A DNA stretch of 64,000 nt from Petrotoga sp. 9PWA.NaAc.5.4 (GTDB lineage: Bacteria > Thermotogota > Thermotogae > Petrotogales > Petrotogaceae). A program made the position numbers and the translations under genes. Position 1 is the stretch's first letter; the number at the start of each line of letters is the position of its first letter. The stretch spans positions 62,001-126,000 of the forward strand of contig NZ_AZRK01000001.1 in assembly GCF_002895485.1 (NCBI RefSeq), written 5' to 3'. Positions 7,520 to 16,808 of the stretch are shown here, piece by piece. The notes under the pieces are model-generated. The model saw nothing but the letters and a program-made list of their open reading frames with translations. It did no database searches and had not been told where the DNA came from.

Positions 7520-9031
7520 ATGAATATTCAACCTGTTAACAAATTGTTTCAAGACCTACAAAAACTCCAGATACAAGCAAGTAAATTAGGATGGACACAA
7601 TATACCACTGGTTTTGATTTTGGTATTGATGAAGCTTACAGAAAAATTACAAGTTTCTTAGAAGATGAAAACAATTTTAATATAATTTGTGATTACAGAG
7701 AAAAGGAATTGGATCCAATTAACAAAAGAAAGTTAGAAATAGCCTATAACACTTTTGAACCTTATCATAAGAGAAAAGAGATAAATGAATTGAATCTGAA
7801 GATACACAAAAAAACGACAGAACTTTCAAAAATTTTAAATACTTTTAGATTTAAATATAACGGCAAAGAGATAACTTCTGTAGAAATAGATCAAATACTT
7901 AACAACGAAGAAAATAGAAATATAAGAAGGAAAGTTTATTTTATACGTAATCAAATAAATCTTGCTTTAATAGAAAATGGCTTCATAGAACTAATCGATT
8001 TAAGAAAAGAATTGGCAAAAGTTGATGGATCAAAAGATTTTATTGATTACATGCTTAAAAGAGAAGAACTAAACCCAAATATATTTGATAATTGGAAAGG
8101 TGAGTTAAGAGATCATATCCAATCCTTAAATAACAAGCGAATAGAATATGCTCAGAAATATTTAAAATCAGAAAAATTAGAACCTTGGGATGAAAGTTAC
8201 GTGAAAACTAAAATTTCACCATCATTAAGAACAAAAGTAGATATGTCAGAATATTACATTACTTTAAGAAACTTCTTCTCTAAGTTCGGATTTAATTTAG
8301 ACAATTTTAACATAGTCTACGACATTTTCCCAAGAAAATCGAAATCTGAGTGGGGATACAACTTCACAATAGAAAAAGGAAAAGACTCCAGAATTCTTGC
8401 CAACGTAAAAAATCAATACAACGAATACAGAACATTATTACATGAAAGTGGCCATGCAGTTCATTCATTTTTACAGGACCCTAACGAAACAATATTGAAT
8501 TTTGGGATAAGCGGAATAATAACCGAAGGCATAGCAAACCTATTTGGTGGTTTTATATATGATAAGCTTTTCTACGAAAACTTTTTTGAAAATAATGTTG
8601 AAGAAGAATTCAAAAATATTGAAGAATACGAAAAATTGAATTATATAAGATTTGTAGGGAATATCTTTTTTGATCATGAACTTTATAGAAACAACATTAA
8701 ATCATTAGAGGACATTTATACTCTCTACTTTAAAGTGCACTCAGAATTATTTGGAGATACACCTACTGTCGAAGAACCACCGTTCGGGTATAGAATTCAT
8801 TACACTACCCACCCAATATACATGCACAACTATTTTATGGGAGACGTTACTGCCGAAATGTTGAAAAAAGTTTTTTGCCAAAAGCAAAGCATAAAAAGTG
8901 TTTCCGAAAAACCTAAGGAATTTGGGGAATTTTTAATAAACGAGGTTATAAAGCCATCTGGCCTTTACAAATATGAAGACCTATTCAAAAGAATCAGCGG
9001 TGATAATTTTTCTGTGAAATGGTATTTTTAG
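7520..9031 (+). CDS. M3-family oligoendopeptidase
   Basis: A 503-residue zinc metallopeptidase of family M3. The zinc-binding motif HESGH (residues 308-312) sits in LLHESGHAVHSFL, with the third zinc ligand expected in the ITEGIANLFGG helix. The N-terminal two-thirds is helical and charged, as in thimet/oligoendopeptidase-F enzymes that cut short cytoplasmic peptides. At 503 aa it is shorter than PepF (about 600) and resembles compact M3 enzymes of thermophiles. It starts at ATG behind AGAGGAG. The leader at about 7440-7500 carries fragments reminiscent of the dispersed repeat. It is followed convergently by the epimerase gene. No signal peptide. Confidence 0.88.
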   Translation: MNIQPVNKLFQDLQKLQIQASKLGWTQYTTGFDFGIDEAYRKITSFLEDENNFNIICDYREKELDPINKRKLEIAYNTFEPYHKRKEINELNLKIHKKTTELSKILNTFRFKYNGKEITSVEIDQILNNEENRNIRRKVYFIRNQINLALIENGFIELIDLRKELAKVDGSKDFIDYMLKREELNPNIFDNWKGELRDHIQSLNNKRIEYAQKYLKSEKLEPWDESYVKTKISPSLRTKVDMSEYYITLRNFFSKFGFNLDNFNIVYDIFPRKSKSEWGYNFTIEKGKDSRILANVKNQYNEYRTLLHESGHAVHSFLQDPNETILNFGISGIITEGIANLFGGFIYDKLFYENFFENNVEEEFKNIEEYEKLNYIRFVGNIFFDHELYRNNIKSLEDIYTLYFKVHSELFGDTPTVEEPPFGYRIHYTTHPIYMHNYFMGDVTAEMLKKVFCQKQSIKSVSEKPKEFGEFLINEVIKPSGLYKYEDLFKRISGDNFSVKWYF

Positions 9032-9145
9032 TTATATATTTTTATTATTTATTTGAAAAGCCATATCTACCGCTTTAAAAGGAAATTAAACTTTAAAAAC
9101 TGTAAGGCAGAAATTCTTAAAAAAGAATATATCTAAGATTATGAA

Positions 9146-10213
9146 TTATAAATCAACTTCGATACCTAAGCCAGGTTTATCTAATAACTTGATAATATCT
9201 GCTTCTTTTTCAAATCCACCTTTTATAAAATCTGGTTCTTCGTAATATAAAAAGGAGTCTAAATCAGCTGCAACAATATTTTTCTTAGCTGCAACTAAAC
9301 TTGCTGCTGCTGTTAAAGCTATTTTTGTTTCAACCATACACCCAAGCATGCAATTTATACCACCTGATTCAGCAACAGCATTTATTTTTTCCGCTTCATA
9401 AAGACCGCCGCTTTTCATTAATTTAATATTAATCATATCTGCAGCTTTTTCTTTTATAATTTTCAAAGCATCATGCGAATTATGCACCGTCTCGTCTGGC
9501 ATTATCTTAATATTTATTTTATTCCTTAAAAATGCTAATCCTTCCAAATCCCAATAGGCTAAAGGTTGTTCTATCACCTCAATATCATATTTTTCTACAG
9601 CTTTTGCAACCTTTATTGTATCACTAACACTCCATCCTTGATTTGCATCTATTTTAAGTTTTATATCATTACCAACAGTTTCCCTTATTAACTTAACAGC
9701 TTCTATGTCTTCTTTAGAATCTCTCCCTGTCTTTATTTTTAAAATTTTAAATCCCTGTTCAACTCTTTCTTTAGCTTCTTGCGCCATTTCTTTTGGAGTT
9801 CCTATTCCAATAGTAATATCTGTTTGAACTTTGTTGTCAAATCCCCCCAACACTTTATACAATGGAACGCTCATAACCTTTCCCTTAATATCATAAAGTG
9901 CAATATCTATTGCTGCCTTAGCCGCAGTATTTCCAATAATTGCTTTATCCATAATATCATGAACCCTTTCGATCGCTAAAGGATCTTCTCCCATTACTAA
10001 TTCTTTAAAAAACTCAAGAGTTATCAAAACTGATTCGATAGTTTCACCGGTAACCGACTTTGATGGAGTTGCTTCTCCGTATCCGTAATATCCTACATCA
10101 GTTTTTATTTTGAGAATTACGGAATCACAGTACTGACTAATTCCCCTTGATATAACAAAAGGTTTTAATAGTTTTATCCTAACTCTCTTAAAATTTAAAT
10201 CTATTATTTTCAT
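9146..10213 (-). CDS. Dipeptide epimerase (L-Ala-D/L-Glu type)
   Basis: A 355-residue enolase-superfamily protein of the muconate-lactonizing subgroup. The catalytic lysines in KIK (159 and 161), the metal ligands D189 (KIDANQ), E215 (VIEQPL) and D240 (MPDE), and the opposite-face lysine 264 (INIKLMKSG) are all present, the layout expected of a 1,1-proton-transfer epimerase. Homologues of this type in Thermotoga are L-Ala-D/L-Glu epimerases that recycle murein peptides; the exact dipeptide range is inferred. The ATG follows GGAGGATAAAT and lies 2 bases after the lactate dehydrogenase stop, so the two genes form an operon. Confidence 0.9.
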   Translation of the reverse strand: MKIIDLNFKRVRIKLLKPFVISRGISQYCDSVILKIKTDVGYYGYGEATPSKSVTGETIESVLITLEFFKELVMGEDPLAIERVHDIMDKAIIGNTAAKAAIDIALYDIKGKVMSVPLYKVLGGFDNKVQTDITIGIGTPKEMAQEAKERVEQGFKILKIKTGRDSKEDIEAVKLIRETVGNDIKLKIDANQGWSVSDTIKVAKAVEKYDIEVIEQPLAYWDLEGLAFLRNKINIKIMPDETVHNSHDALKIIKEKAADMINIKLMKSGGLYEAEKINAVAESGGINCMLGCMVETKIALTAAASLVAAKKNIVAADLDSFLYYEEPDFIKGGFEKEADIIKLLDKPGLGIEVDL

Positions 10214-10215
10214 AT

Positions 10216-11148
10216 TTATCCTCCAAAAATTTGAGATTCTATCTTTTTTATATACTCTCGAATTATATTTTTTGAAATTTCAAACTTCTCATTTTCTTCT
10301 TCACTTAATGAAATATTAACAACTCTTTCTACACCGTCTTTGTTTATTATCGTAGGATATCCAATGTATAAATCATCTAATAATACAGTTGTAGTGTAAA
10401 CTCTGCCTTCATTCTTTGCTATAGTATCAACTAATGCTGCTGTGGCTGCTGCAATACCATAATTTGTAGCACCTTTTTTTTCAATTATTGTATAAGCAGA
10501 ATTTTTAACCTCTTCAAATATTTCATCTAAGTCTCTTATACAATTCTGATCCAATGGGCATTTTTCACAGAATTTATTTATTGGAACTCCCCCGATCATA
10601 GCTGAACTCCATACTGCTAACTCAGAATCGCCATGCTCTCCAATGATATAGGCATGTATGCTCATTGGAGAAACTCCACAACTACTTCCAATTAACGCTC
10701 TTAATCTTGCTGTATCCAAAATTGTTCCTGTACCGAAAACCCTATTAGAATCAAATCCAGTTACCTTCCACACAACATAACTCATAACATCTACAGGATT
10801 TGTTATGTTTATTACGATACTATTTGGTGCATATTTTTTAATATTTTCCGATATTTCTTTTATTATCTGTGCATTTTTCAAAGCTAAATCAAGTCTTGTT
10901 TCACCTATTTTTTGTGCCGCACCAGCAGTAACAATTATAATGTCACTTCCCTGAATATCTTCATATTCCCCACTTCTAATAACCATTCTTTTATGAAAAG
11001 CACTTGCGTGTAAAAGATCTAAAGCTTCTCCTTCAGCAAGAATTTTGTTCCTATCTATCAAAACTAATTCATCTGTTATTGCTTTATTTAATAGTGAAAA
11101 CGCTACACTTGAACCCACTTTACCAATTCCAATTATACTTACTTTCAT
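10216..11148 (-). CDS. ldh: L-lactate dehydrogenase
   Basis: A 310-residue NAD-dependent 2-hydroxyacid dehydrogenase of the LDH/MDH family. The Rossmann motif [10 protein letters not shown] is at residues 7-16. The substrate-specificity loop reads [11 protein letters not shown], with Gln at the position that selects lactate over malate (malate enzymes have Arg). The catalytic histidine is H172 in GEHGDSE. It interconverts pyruvate and L-lactate, a fermentative end step that regenerates NAD+. The start is ATG behind GGAGGG. The leader at 11165-11215 keeps a worn piece of the dispersed repeat. It is first gene of an operon with the dipeptide epimerase. Confidence 0.95.
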   Translation of the reverse strand: MKVSIIGIGKVGSSVAFSLLNKAITDELVLIDRNKILAEGEALDLLHASAFHKRMVIRSGEYEDIQGSDIIIVTAGAAQKIGETRLDLALKNAQIIKEISENIKKYAPNSIVINITNPVDVMSYVVWKVTGFDSNRVFGTGTILDTARLRALIGSSCGVSPMSIHAYIIGEHGDSELAVWSSAMIGGVPINKFCEKCPLDQNCIRDLDEIFEEVKNSAYTIIEKKGATNYGIAAATAALVDTIAKNEGRVYTTTVLLDDLYIGYPTIINKDGVERVVNISLSEEENEKFEISKNIIREYIKKIESQIFGG

Positions 11149-11356
11149 TTTGTTTTACCCTCCATAGATTCAACATAAATTCAAAACTTCAAAGCTTATT
11201 TTTCAAAATCTTTACTTTATAATGCACTTACCAAAAACATATGCTAATTTTAAAATTATAACATCCATTATTAAACAAAATATTTCAAACTTGAAACCAT
11301 CCATACTTTTAAGAAAAATAACACTAAAATAAACAGAATTTTTATGCAAAATAGAA

Positions 11357-11383
11357 AATAACACCCAAAATGGGTGCTATTTA
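11357..11383 (-). terminator. Intrinsic terminator of the EF-hand-like gene
   Basis: On the minus strand ATAGCACCCA, a short loop and TGGGTGTTAT are followed by TTTCTATTTT. It lies 28 bases past the stop codon of the gene at 11411-12517. Confidence 0.75.
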
Positions 11384-11410
11384 CAATATTTAATTATTTT
11401 TTAGAAGTTT

Positions 11411-12517
11411 TTAAACATATAAGTCAAGATGTTGTATTATTCCGACTCCACCATATTCTTTCAAAAATATGCCCGTATTTCTAATAACGCCAAGAACATC
11501 ATCTATAGATCTTTTTATTGAAAATTCAGAACTAACACTACCTAAATAAATTGCTCCAATCTCTTTATCTTTCAGAGACAATAATACATCTTCTCCTTCG
11601 ATGGTTTTCACCCACAACTTCAAATCATTGAAAATACTGTCATTTTCATCTATCCATCCATTTTTGTCCTCATCGTATTTAGCTAATTCTTCAAATCCAT
11701 TACCAGTTTGAGGTCCAAATAATTCCTTTCCATCATTGATCTTTCCATCACTATTCTTATCTAATACCAAAAACCCACTGCCCTTCCCAACAAAATTGAT
11801 TAACTCGTTAATACCATCTGCATTAAGATCAAAATCAAATTTTCTTTCTGTTAATTCTGCTGCAGTACCCTCAAAATTAATAACTAAAGGATCCACCGCA
11901 TCCCCCATTCTAAGACTAAACAATTCTTTTTCTAACATACTTCTTTCCATTAAAAGAGAAATAGCAATATTTATTTCTTTTCCATCAGAAGTTTTTACTA
12001 TTCCTATCGCAGAATATTCTACTTTTTCGTATTCCAACCTTTCAATCAAAGAATCATATTCAAGTCCCCAACTATACCCCTGAGCTTGAGGCTGATCTTT
12101 TTTGAAAAACTGTTTTTTAATTTCAGATGCCTTAGCCTCTATACTTTCAATACTCTTCTTAAGTTTTTCCATATCTTTTATAAACGAGAAATTTATCTTT
12201 TTACCGGTCAATTTTTCAAGCATTTGTTGTAACAATTTGAGCTTTAACTTTTCTTTAGCATCTATATCTATTTCATCAAGATCTATTTCTTCAACATGTT
12301 TACCATCTACTTGCTTATACATACTTTTCATATCTTCTATAAGAACTTTTATATCGTTTTTAAGTTTCTGCCTAATTTTTTGCAGATCCACTTTATTCTC
12401 ATTTTCTTGTTGTTGTGGTCTTTCCCCTCTCCAATACAGCAGCTTTTCCTCTTTTGTTTGTTTCGAGAAAAACAAACGATTTGCATTCATTTGTATATCA
12501 TAGTTTTCTATTTTCAA
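11411..12517 (-). CDS. Uncharacterized protein with EF-hand-like calcium loops
   Basis: A 368-residue protein with no signal peptide or membrane segment. Residues 20-150 are lysine- and glutamate-rich and predicted coiled coil or helical. In the C-terminal half two calcium-binding-like loops stand out: DKNSDGKINDGKELF and DEDKNGWIDENDSIF, around residues 255-295, with the intervening ELFGPQTGNGFEEL. This loop pair with the FGxxTGxGFxEL spacer is known from uncharacterised bacterial proteins and from RTX-type C-termini. The function is unknown. The start is TTG 12517 after AGAGAGGCG. It is monocistronic, preceded by a full repeat copy in the same orientation and followed by its own terminator. 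Calcium binding is an inference. Confidence 0.75.
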   Translation of the reverse strand: MKIENYDIQMNANRLFFSKQTKEEKLLYWRGERPQQQENENKVDLQKIRQKLKNDIKVLIEDMKSMYKQVDGKHVEEIDLDEIDIDAKEKLKLKLLQQMLEKLTGKKINFSFIKDMEKLKKSIESIEAKASEIKKQFFKKDQPQAQGYSWGLEYDSLIERLEYEKVEYSAIGIVKTSDGKEINIAISLLMERSMLEKELFSLRMGDAVDPLVINFEGTAAELTERKFDFDLNADGINELINFVGKGSGFLVLDKNSDGKINDGKELFGPQTGNGFEELAKYDEDKNGWIDENDSIFNDLKLWVKTIEGEDVLLSLKDKEIGAIYLGSVSSEFSIKRSIDDVLGVIRNTGIFLKEYGGVGIIQHLDLYV

Positions 12518-12549
12518 AATTATCGCCTCTCTTTTCTATTAAAAAACTC

Positions 12550-12757
12550 ACTTTAGAAATTTTAAAACTCAAAGTATATAAATGTTTTGAATTTTAATTT
12601 TTTTAGAATACCTCTATAGTTATAATTCTTACTAACTATGAATTTTTCTAATGTGTTCGCTACTTGCTCTACTTGTAGCAGAGAAGAGCAGCGGGGCTCC
12701 GCCCTGGACCCGTTATAAATTCAAAAGCTAATTTTTAAAAAAATCTCATCTCTAAAT
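12550..12757 (-). repeat. Dispersed leader repeat, full copy
   Basis: Starts ACTTTAGAAATT at 12550-12561 and ends with a worn terminal repeat, ATCTCTAAATT. It carries the GGGGCTCCGCCC core. The palindrome is interrupted by a duplicated segment (CTACTTGCTCTACTTGTAG). It points toward the EF-hand-like gene, 33 bases upstream of its start. Confidence 0.8.
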
Positions 12758-12859
12758 TGCTTACTATTAAAATATCGTCTAAAAAAAGATATAGATTAAT
12801 CATTTTCTTAAAAAAGATTTATCAATGTTGTTTCATTATATTTAACTTTTTAAAAAAGC

Positions 12860-12888
12860 TTGACATTTGTAATTTTTTATGATAAAAT
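12860..12888 (+). promoter_or_regulatory. Promoter of candidate small RNA
   Basis: TTGACA (12860-12865), a 17-base spacer and TAAAAT (12883-12888). The -35 is perfect consensus and the next coding start is 240 bases away, so the transcript begins in non-coding sequence near 12895. Confidence 0.75.
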
Positions 12889-12894
12889 TTTATT

Positions 12895-13010
12895 AAGTAA
12901 GTAAAAGTTATCAGATACAATAATCGTATTGTAAACCTCCTTTCTATTTTTGCAGGATTGTCAGGTGTCAATACATGGGAGACGCATAAGTGTGCGTCTC
13001 TTATTTTTAG
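12895..13010 (+). ncRNA. Candidate small RNA or leader RNA with anti-Shine-Dalgarno
   Basis: An interval of about 114 bases bounded by a consensus promoter and an intrinsic terminator (GAGACGCA / TGCGTCTC stem at 12979-13000, then TTATTTTT), with no open frame. It contains ACCTCCTTTCTA (12935-12946), the same sequence as the conserved 3' tail of bacterial 16S rRNA, so it could base-pair with strong ribosome-binding sites. GTATTG (12926-12931) can pair either with CAATA just before it or with CAATAC at 12969-12974, a switch-like arrangement. It could be a trans-acting RNA or an attenuator leader for the aldo/keto reductase and sugar kinase genes 120 bases further on. It matches no RNA family I recognise. 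Confidence 0.5.
12979..13008 (+). terminator. Intrinsic terminator of candidate small RNA
   Basis: 8-bp perfect stem GAGACGCA / TGCGTCTC with a six-base loop, followed by TTATTTTT. Confidence 0.85.
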
Positions 13011-13130
13011 TAAATATTTTAGATCGATACTTTTATTGAATATAAGTAATAAACAGCTTAAAAGGTTCCGCTCACAAAAATATATTTTAAAATTTTAAAG
13101 GTTCCTAAATTTAAAAAGCGAGGCTAAATC

Positions 13131-14027
13131 ATGAGAATAAACGTCTCTAACAGTGGGTTAGAATTTTCAAGAATAGTTCAAGGAATGATGAGATTAAAAC
13201 AATGGGATTTTTCAACTAAAGAAGCAGAAAACTTCCTTCTCAAAGCGATAGATTTGGGAGTAACAACTTTTGATCACGCAGATATATACGGAAATTATAC
13301 TTGTGAATCTCTATTCGGCGAAGTTTTAAAAATAAATCCTTCTTTAAGAAACAAAATACAAATTGTTACAAAAACTGGCATTATCCTTCCTGATAAAGAG
13401 AAAAAAAGAATTCATTATTATGATACAACAAAATCTCATATATTAGAATCTGTAGATAGATCTTTGAATAATTTGCATACCGATCATATAGATTTACTTT
13501 TGATACATCGTCCCGATCCTTTAATGGACCCCACCGAAATTGTTGAAGCCTTTTTAGAATTATACAAACAAGGAAAAGTACTATACTTCGGTGTATCAAA
13601 TTTTACTATGCAACAGTTCAACACATTACAATCAAAATTTAGCCTTTCACTTGTAACAAACCAGATAGAACTCTCTCCTTACAATTTAGATCATATTCAA
13701 AATGATAATACCTACTTTTTATTGGAAAAAAATATTAATCCAATGATCTGGTCTCCCTTAGCGGGAGGAAAAATATTTGATGCTTCAAACGAAAAAAGCG
13801 TGAAGATATTATCTGCCTTGAAAGAGGTGTCTTCTGAGATGAATGTAGTTGAAATTGATACGGTGATATATGCGTGGTTATTGAATCATCCTATGGGAGC
13901 TATTCCAATATCTGGAAGTGGGAAAATAGAAAGGCTTAAAAACGCTGTTAATGCTTTAAATATAAAAATGCCAAGAGAACTATGGTTCAAAATATATGAA
14001 GCTGCCTTGGGACACGATGTTCCATAA
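13131..14027 (+). CDS. Aldo/keto reductase
   Basis: A 298-residue (alpha/beta)8 NADPH-dependent oxidoreductase. The catalytic tetrad is visible: Asp and Tyr in DHADIYGNY near residues 48-56, Lys in VTKTG near residue 83, and His in LLLIHRPD. The NADP-binding end SPLAGGK and ISGSGKIERLKNAV is at the C-terminus. The DHADIYG variant and the length suit the YdhF group of oxidoreductases. It is followed 36 bases on by a PfkB-family kinase, so the pair may handle a sugar or polyol, but the substrate is unknown. It follows the small RNA terminator and has only a weak ribosome-binding site (GCGAGG). Confidence 0.9.
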   Translation: MRINVSNSGLEFSRIVQGMMRLKQWDFSTKEAENFLLKAIDLGVTTFDHADIYGNYTCESLFGEVLKINPSLRNKIQIVTKTGIILPDKEKKRIHYYDTTKSHILESVDRSLNNLHTDHIDLLLIHRPDPLMDPTEIVEAFLELYKQGKVLYFGVSNFTMQQFNTLQSKFSLSLVTNQIELSPYNLDHIQNDNTYFLLEKNINPMIWSPLAGGKIFDASNEKSVKILSALKEVSSEMNVVEIDTVIYAWLLNHPMGAIPISGSGKIERLKNAVNALNIKMPRELWFKIYEAALGHDVP

Positions 14028-14072
14028 ATCATATTAAAAAACAAAAAATTAATTTAAGAAAGGATGAATTGC

Positions 14073-15014
14073 ATGATATTCACTATTACTGTCAATCCAT
14101 GTTTAGATAGATATCTTTACATTGATAAACTATTATTAGAAGATACGACACGTGTAAAAGTCACAAAAGATTATCCTGCAGGTAAAGGTATCGATGTTTC
14201 AAGGGTAATTAAAGAACTTGATGGAAATTCTGTGGCTATCTCTTTTTTAGGGGGAGATAATGGAAGAAAAATAGAAGAAATGTTAGATAAAGAAGGAGTA
14301 ATATATACAGCTGTTAGAACCACAAAAGAAACAAGAATGAATACTATCCTGCAAGAGAAAAAGGTTCAGTATAGGTTAAGTCTACCCGGACCAAAAATTT
14401 CTAAATCCGATTTAAATCAATTATATGAAACATTAAAACTTTTAATTCGTGATAATGATACAGTTGTTATATCAGGAAGTTTGCCTCAAGGGGTACCCAC
14501 GACTTTTTACGCGGATCTTATTTCATTTTTAAAAACAAAAAATACATTAATTTATTTCGATTCAGATGGAGATAATTTGAAAACAGGAATTGCCTCATCT
14601 CCTGATTGCATTAAACCAAATTTGTATGAGTTTCAAAGGATCTTAGAGAAAAATATAGATGCAAATAATAAGAAAAAACTTTCCGAATATGGTATAAAAA
14701 TTATTGAAAAATATGGTCTCAAAGAAATTTTGTTAACGTTAGGATCTCAAGGAGCTTTGCTTATTTCAAAAGAAATCGTATTATATGCTTCTTCTGTTCA
14801 AGTCCCTGTTAAGAGTGCTGTTGGATCAGGAGACTCATTTCTTGCTGCATATGTTCTTAAAAGAGAACAAGGAGCATCAATTGAAGAAGCTTTTAAATGG
14901 GCTAATGCTTCAGGAAATGCTTCAGTCATGACTCCAGGAACAGAATTATGCCATAAAAAAGATGTATTAAAACTTTTGGAGAAAGTTCATGTTGAGAATT
15001 TAGGAATTTACTAA
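14073..15014 (+). CDS. PfkB-family sugar-phosphate kinase (FruK/LacC-like)
   Basis: A 313-residue ribokinase-fold kinase. The N-terminal TVNPCLDRYL and the sugar-binding GKGIDVSRVIKELDG correspond to the LacC/FruK/PfkB subgroup that phosphorylates fructose 1-phosphate, tagatose 6-phosphate or fructose 6-phosphate. The second signature, VGSGDSFLAAYVL (near residue 250), holds the catalytic aspartate and anion hole. ATG 14073 is chosen because GAAAGGA is 8 bases upstream; the ATG at 14064 lies within that site. There is no adjacent PTS gene, so the substrate is open. It likely shares a transcript with the aldo/keto reductase. Confidence 0.85.
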   Translation: MIFTITVNPCLDRYLYIDKLLLEDTTRVKVTKDYPAGKGIDVSRVIKELDGNSVAISFLGGDNGRKIEEMLDKEGVIYTAVRTTKETRMNTILQEKKVQYRLSLPGPKISKSDLNQLYETLKLLIRDNDTVVISGSLPQGVPTTFYADLISFLKTKNTLIYFDSDGDNLKTGIASSPDCIKPNLYEFQRILEKNIDANNKKKLSEYGIKIIEKYGLKEILLTLGSQGALLISKEIVLYASSVQVPVKSAVGSGDSFLAAYVLKREQGASIEEAFKWANASGNASVMTPGTELCHKKDVLKLLEKVHVENLGIY

Positions 15015-15120
15015 TTTTTAAATATCTATTTCTATTAAAAAATCAAAATATAAAGAATTCATTGTAAATATTTTAGTTAAAATGTACTTTTGAAACTTGA
15101 AATTTATAAAGAGGTGTTTT

Positions 15121-15759
15121 ATGATTGTATTCGAAAATGTTTCTAAAAAATTTGACGGATCGTACATAATTAAAAACTTCACACTTAAAATAGAAGGAGG
15201 TAGTAAAACACTTATATATGGAAAATCAGGAATAGGAAAAACAACAATTATAAAGCTTATTTTAGGATTCATAACACCAGATGAAGGCCAAATATATTAT
15301 AACAATCAAAAATTAAATAGCAAAAATGTTTGGCAACTTAGAAAAAATACCGCATATATAGGACAAAATATTGATATTGCCGACGGAACCGTTGAAGAAA
15401 TAATAAAATATATACTAGGTCTTAAGGTAAATCAAAATATTATTTTTGAAAAAGAAAAGATAATAGAACTCTTAAATTTTTTCGAACTCGACGAAAATAT
15501 TTTAAAAAAAGATTTTGGAACACTTTCGGGAGGAGAGAAACAAAGAGTTTTAATTTCAATTTTCACTTTTTTAAATAAAAAGATATATTTGCTTGATGAA
15601 GTTACTTCTTCTTTAGATAGAGAAATGAAGATAAAAGTAATACAATATTTTGTAAATAAAAAAGAATGGACTGTCGTTTCTATTTCTCATGATCAAGAAT
15701 GGATAAATACTGATAGAATGAATATTGTAAAGATGGAGGATAAAAAAATTGGATACTAA
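15121..15759 (+). CDS. ABC transporter ATP-binding protein (FetA-like)
   Basis: A 212-residue ATPase with Walker A GKSGIGKTT (about residues 36-44), signature LSGGEKQRV and Walker B IYLLDEVTSSLD, so it is complete. Its 3' end overlaps the next gene by 11 bases; that gene is a FetB/UPF0014 permease, and the pair matches FetAB (YbbLM), implicated in metal (iron) homeostasis in E. coli. I considered it as the missing ThiQ of the thiamine locus, but the tight linkage to FetB argues against this. The start is ATG 15121 behind AGAGGTG. It has no C-terminal extension. Confidence 0.82.
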   Translation: MIVFENVSKKFDGSYIIKNFTLKIEGGSKTLIYGKSGIGKTTIIKLILGFITPDEGQIYYNNQKLNSKNVWQLRKNTAYIGQNIDIADGTVEEIIKYILGLKVNQNIIFEKEKIIELLNFFELDENILKKDFGTLSGGEKQRVLISIFTFLNKKIYLLDEVTSSLDREMKIKVIQYFVNKKEWTVVSISHDQEWINTDRMNIVKMEDKKIGY

Positions 15760-16540
15760 TGATATTTCAATATTTTCTTTAGCAATGGCTTTTTTAATGT
15801 TATTATACCCAGTTATTTTGAGTTATGTATTTAACCTTAAAATAATTAAAGATAGCTTAATATCTGTTTTAAGAATGACGGTTCAACTTTTTATAATGTC
15901 TTTAATCTTAGCCTTTTTATTTGAAATAAACAACATTTGGATAAATATCGGATGGATTATTTTTATGATACTATTTGCAACAATTAGAGTGATTCAAACA
16001 AGCAAATTAAAAATGAAAAAATTTGTAATTCCAGTTTTCTCAGCTTTGTTAATAACTTCTTTTATTGTTTTGTTATACTTTAATTACGTTATTTTACGTC
16101 TTTCAAATGTATTTGAAGCAAGATATTTTATAGTAATAGGTGGAATGTTACTCGGAAATTCTTTAACAGGAAATATAATAGGGATTGGTAACTTTTACAA
16201 AGATATAAAGAGGAACAAAGAACGATATCTTTTTAACTTAGGTAATGGAGCCACAATTTATGAGGCAGCTATGCCATATTTTAGAAACTCTGTAATCTCT
16301 GCATTAAAACCAACTATAGCAAGCATGGCTACCATCGGGATTGTTTATCTACCTGGAATGATGACAGGACAAATTCTTGGCGGAGCTAACCCTCAAACTG
16401 CTATAAAATATCAGATAGCTATTATGTTGGCCATACTTTTGTCAGTTTCACTCTCTGTCACACTTACCATTATTTTTACTATTAAAAGTAGTTTTGACGA
16501 ATATGGTATAATAAAAGATGATGTATTTCAACAAAGTTAA
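15749..16540 (+). CDS. FetB/UPF0014-family ABC permease
   Basis: A 263-residue membrane protein with about seven hydrophobic segments. The conserved motif region GGMLLGNSLTGNIIGIGNFY, the loop EAAMPYFRNSVISALKPTIA, and SMATIGIVYLPGMMTGQILG are family landmarks of FetB (YbbM). It would form the membrane channel of the FetAB exporter with the preceding ATPase. It begins at TTG 15749 with GGAGG 9 bases upstream, inside the ATPase gene. No substrate-binding protein is present, which fits an exporter. Confidence 0.88.
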   Translation: MDTNDISIFSLAMAFLMLLYPVILSYVFNLKIIKDSLISVLRMTVQLFIMSLILAFLFEINNIWINIGWIIFMILFATIRVIQTSKLKMKKFVIPVFSALLITSFIVLLYFNYVILRLSNVFEARYFIVIGGMLLGNSLTGNIIGIGNFYKDIKRNKERYLFNLGNGATIYEAAMPYFRNSVISALKPTIASMATIGIVYLPGMMTGQILGGANPQTAIKYQIAIMLAILLSVSLSVTLTIIFTIKSSFDEYGIIKDDVFQQS

Positions 16541-16597
16541 TATACAAAAGTATTTCGATTATTATTTGTAAATTTTTTCATAATAACTATCAATACA

Positions 16598-16778
16598 TTC
16601 TTAGGTACTACTGAATCCAAAGTGGACCACATTTCTAAGGTAAAAGGAGGGGGATTCGCCAAAGACGAAGGCAAGTTGCGGTATATTCTTTATTGCACTT
16701 AGCAAAAAAGTTAAAAAATTCACAGTTAGAATTATGAAATTATTTTTATAAAATTTTAAGTTTTAAAATTTCTAAAGT
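16598..16778 (+). repeat. Dispersed leader repeat, partial copy
   Basis: Only the 3' half is well conserved: AAATTTTAAGTTTTAAAATT and then the terminal AATTTCTAAAGT (16767-16778). The 5' part is rearranged and lacks the GC-rich hairpin. The copy points to the chemoreceptor gene and ends 30 bases before its ATG. Confidence 0.6.
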
Positions 16779-16808
16779 GAGTAAATATATTTTAATCAGG
16801 GGTGAATT

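Noticed and set aside
12102-12597. Plus-strand open frames opposite the EF-hand-like gene
   Set aside because: They are low-complexity reverse shadows of the real minus-strand gene, rich in Phe, Ile and Ser, without translation signals.
15121-15759. ATPase as the missing ThiQ of the thiamine system
   Set aside because: It overlaps the FetB/UPF0014 permease gene and is 5 kb from thiB-thiP without a TPP riboswitch.
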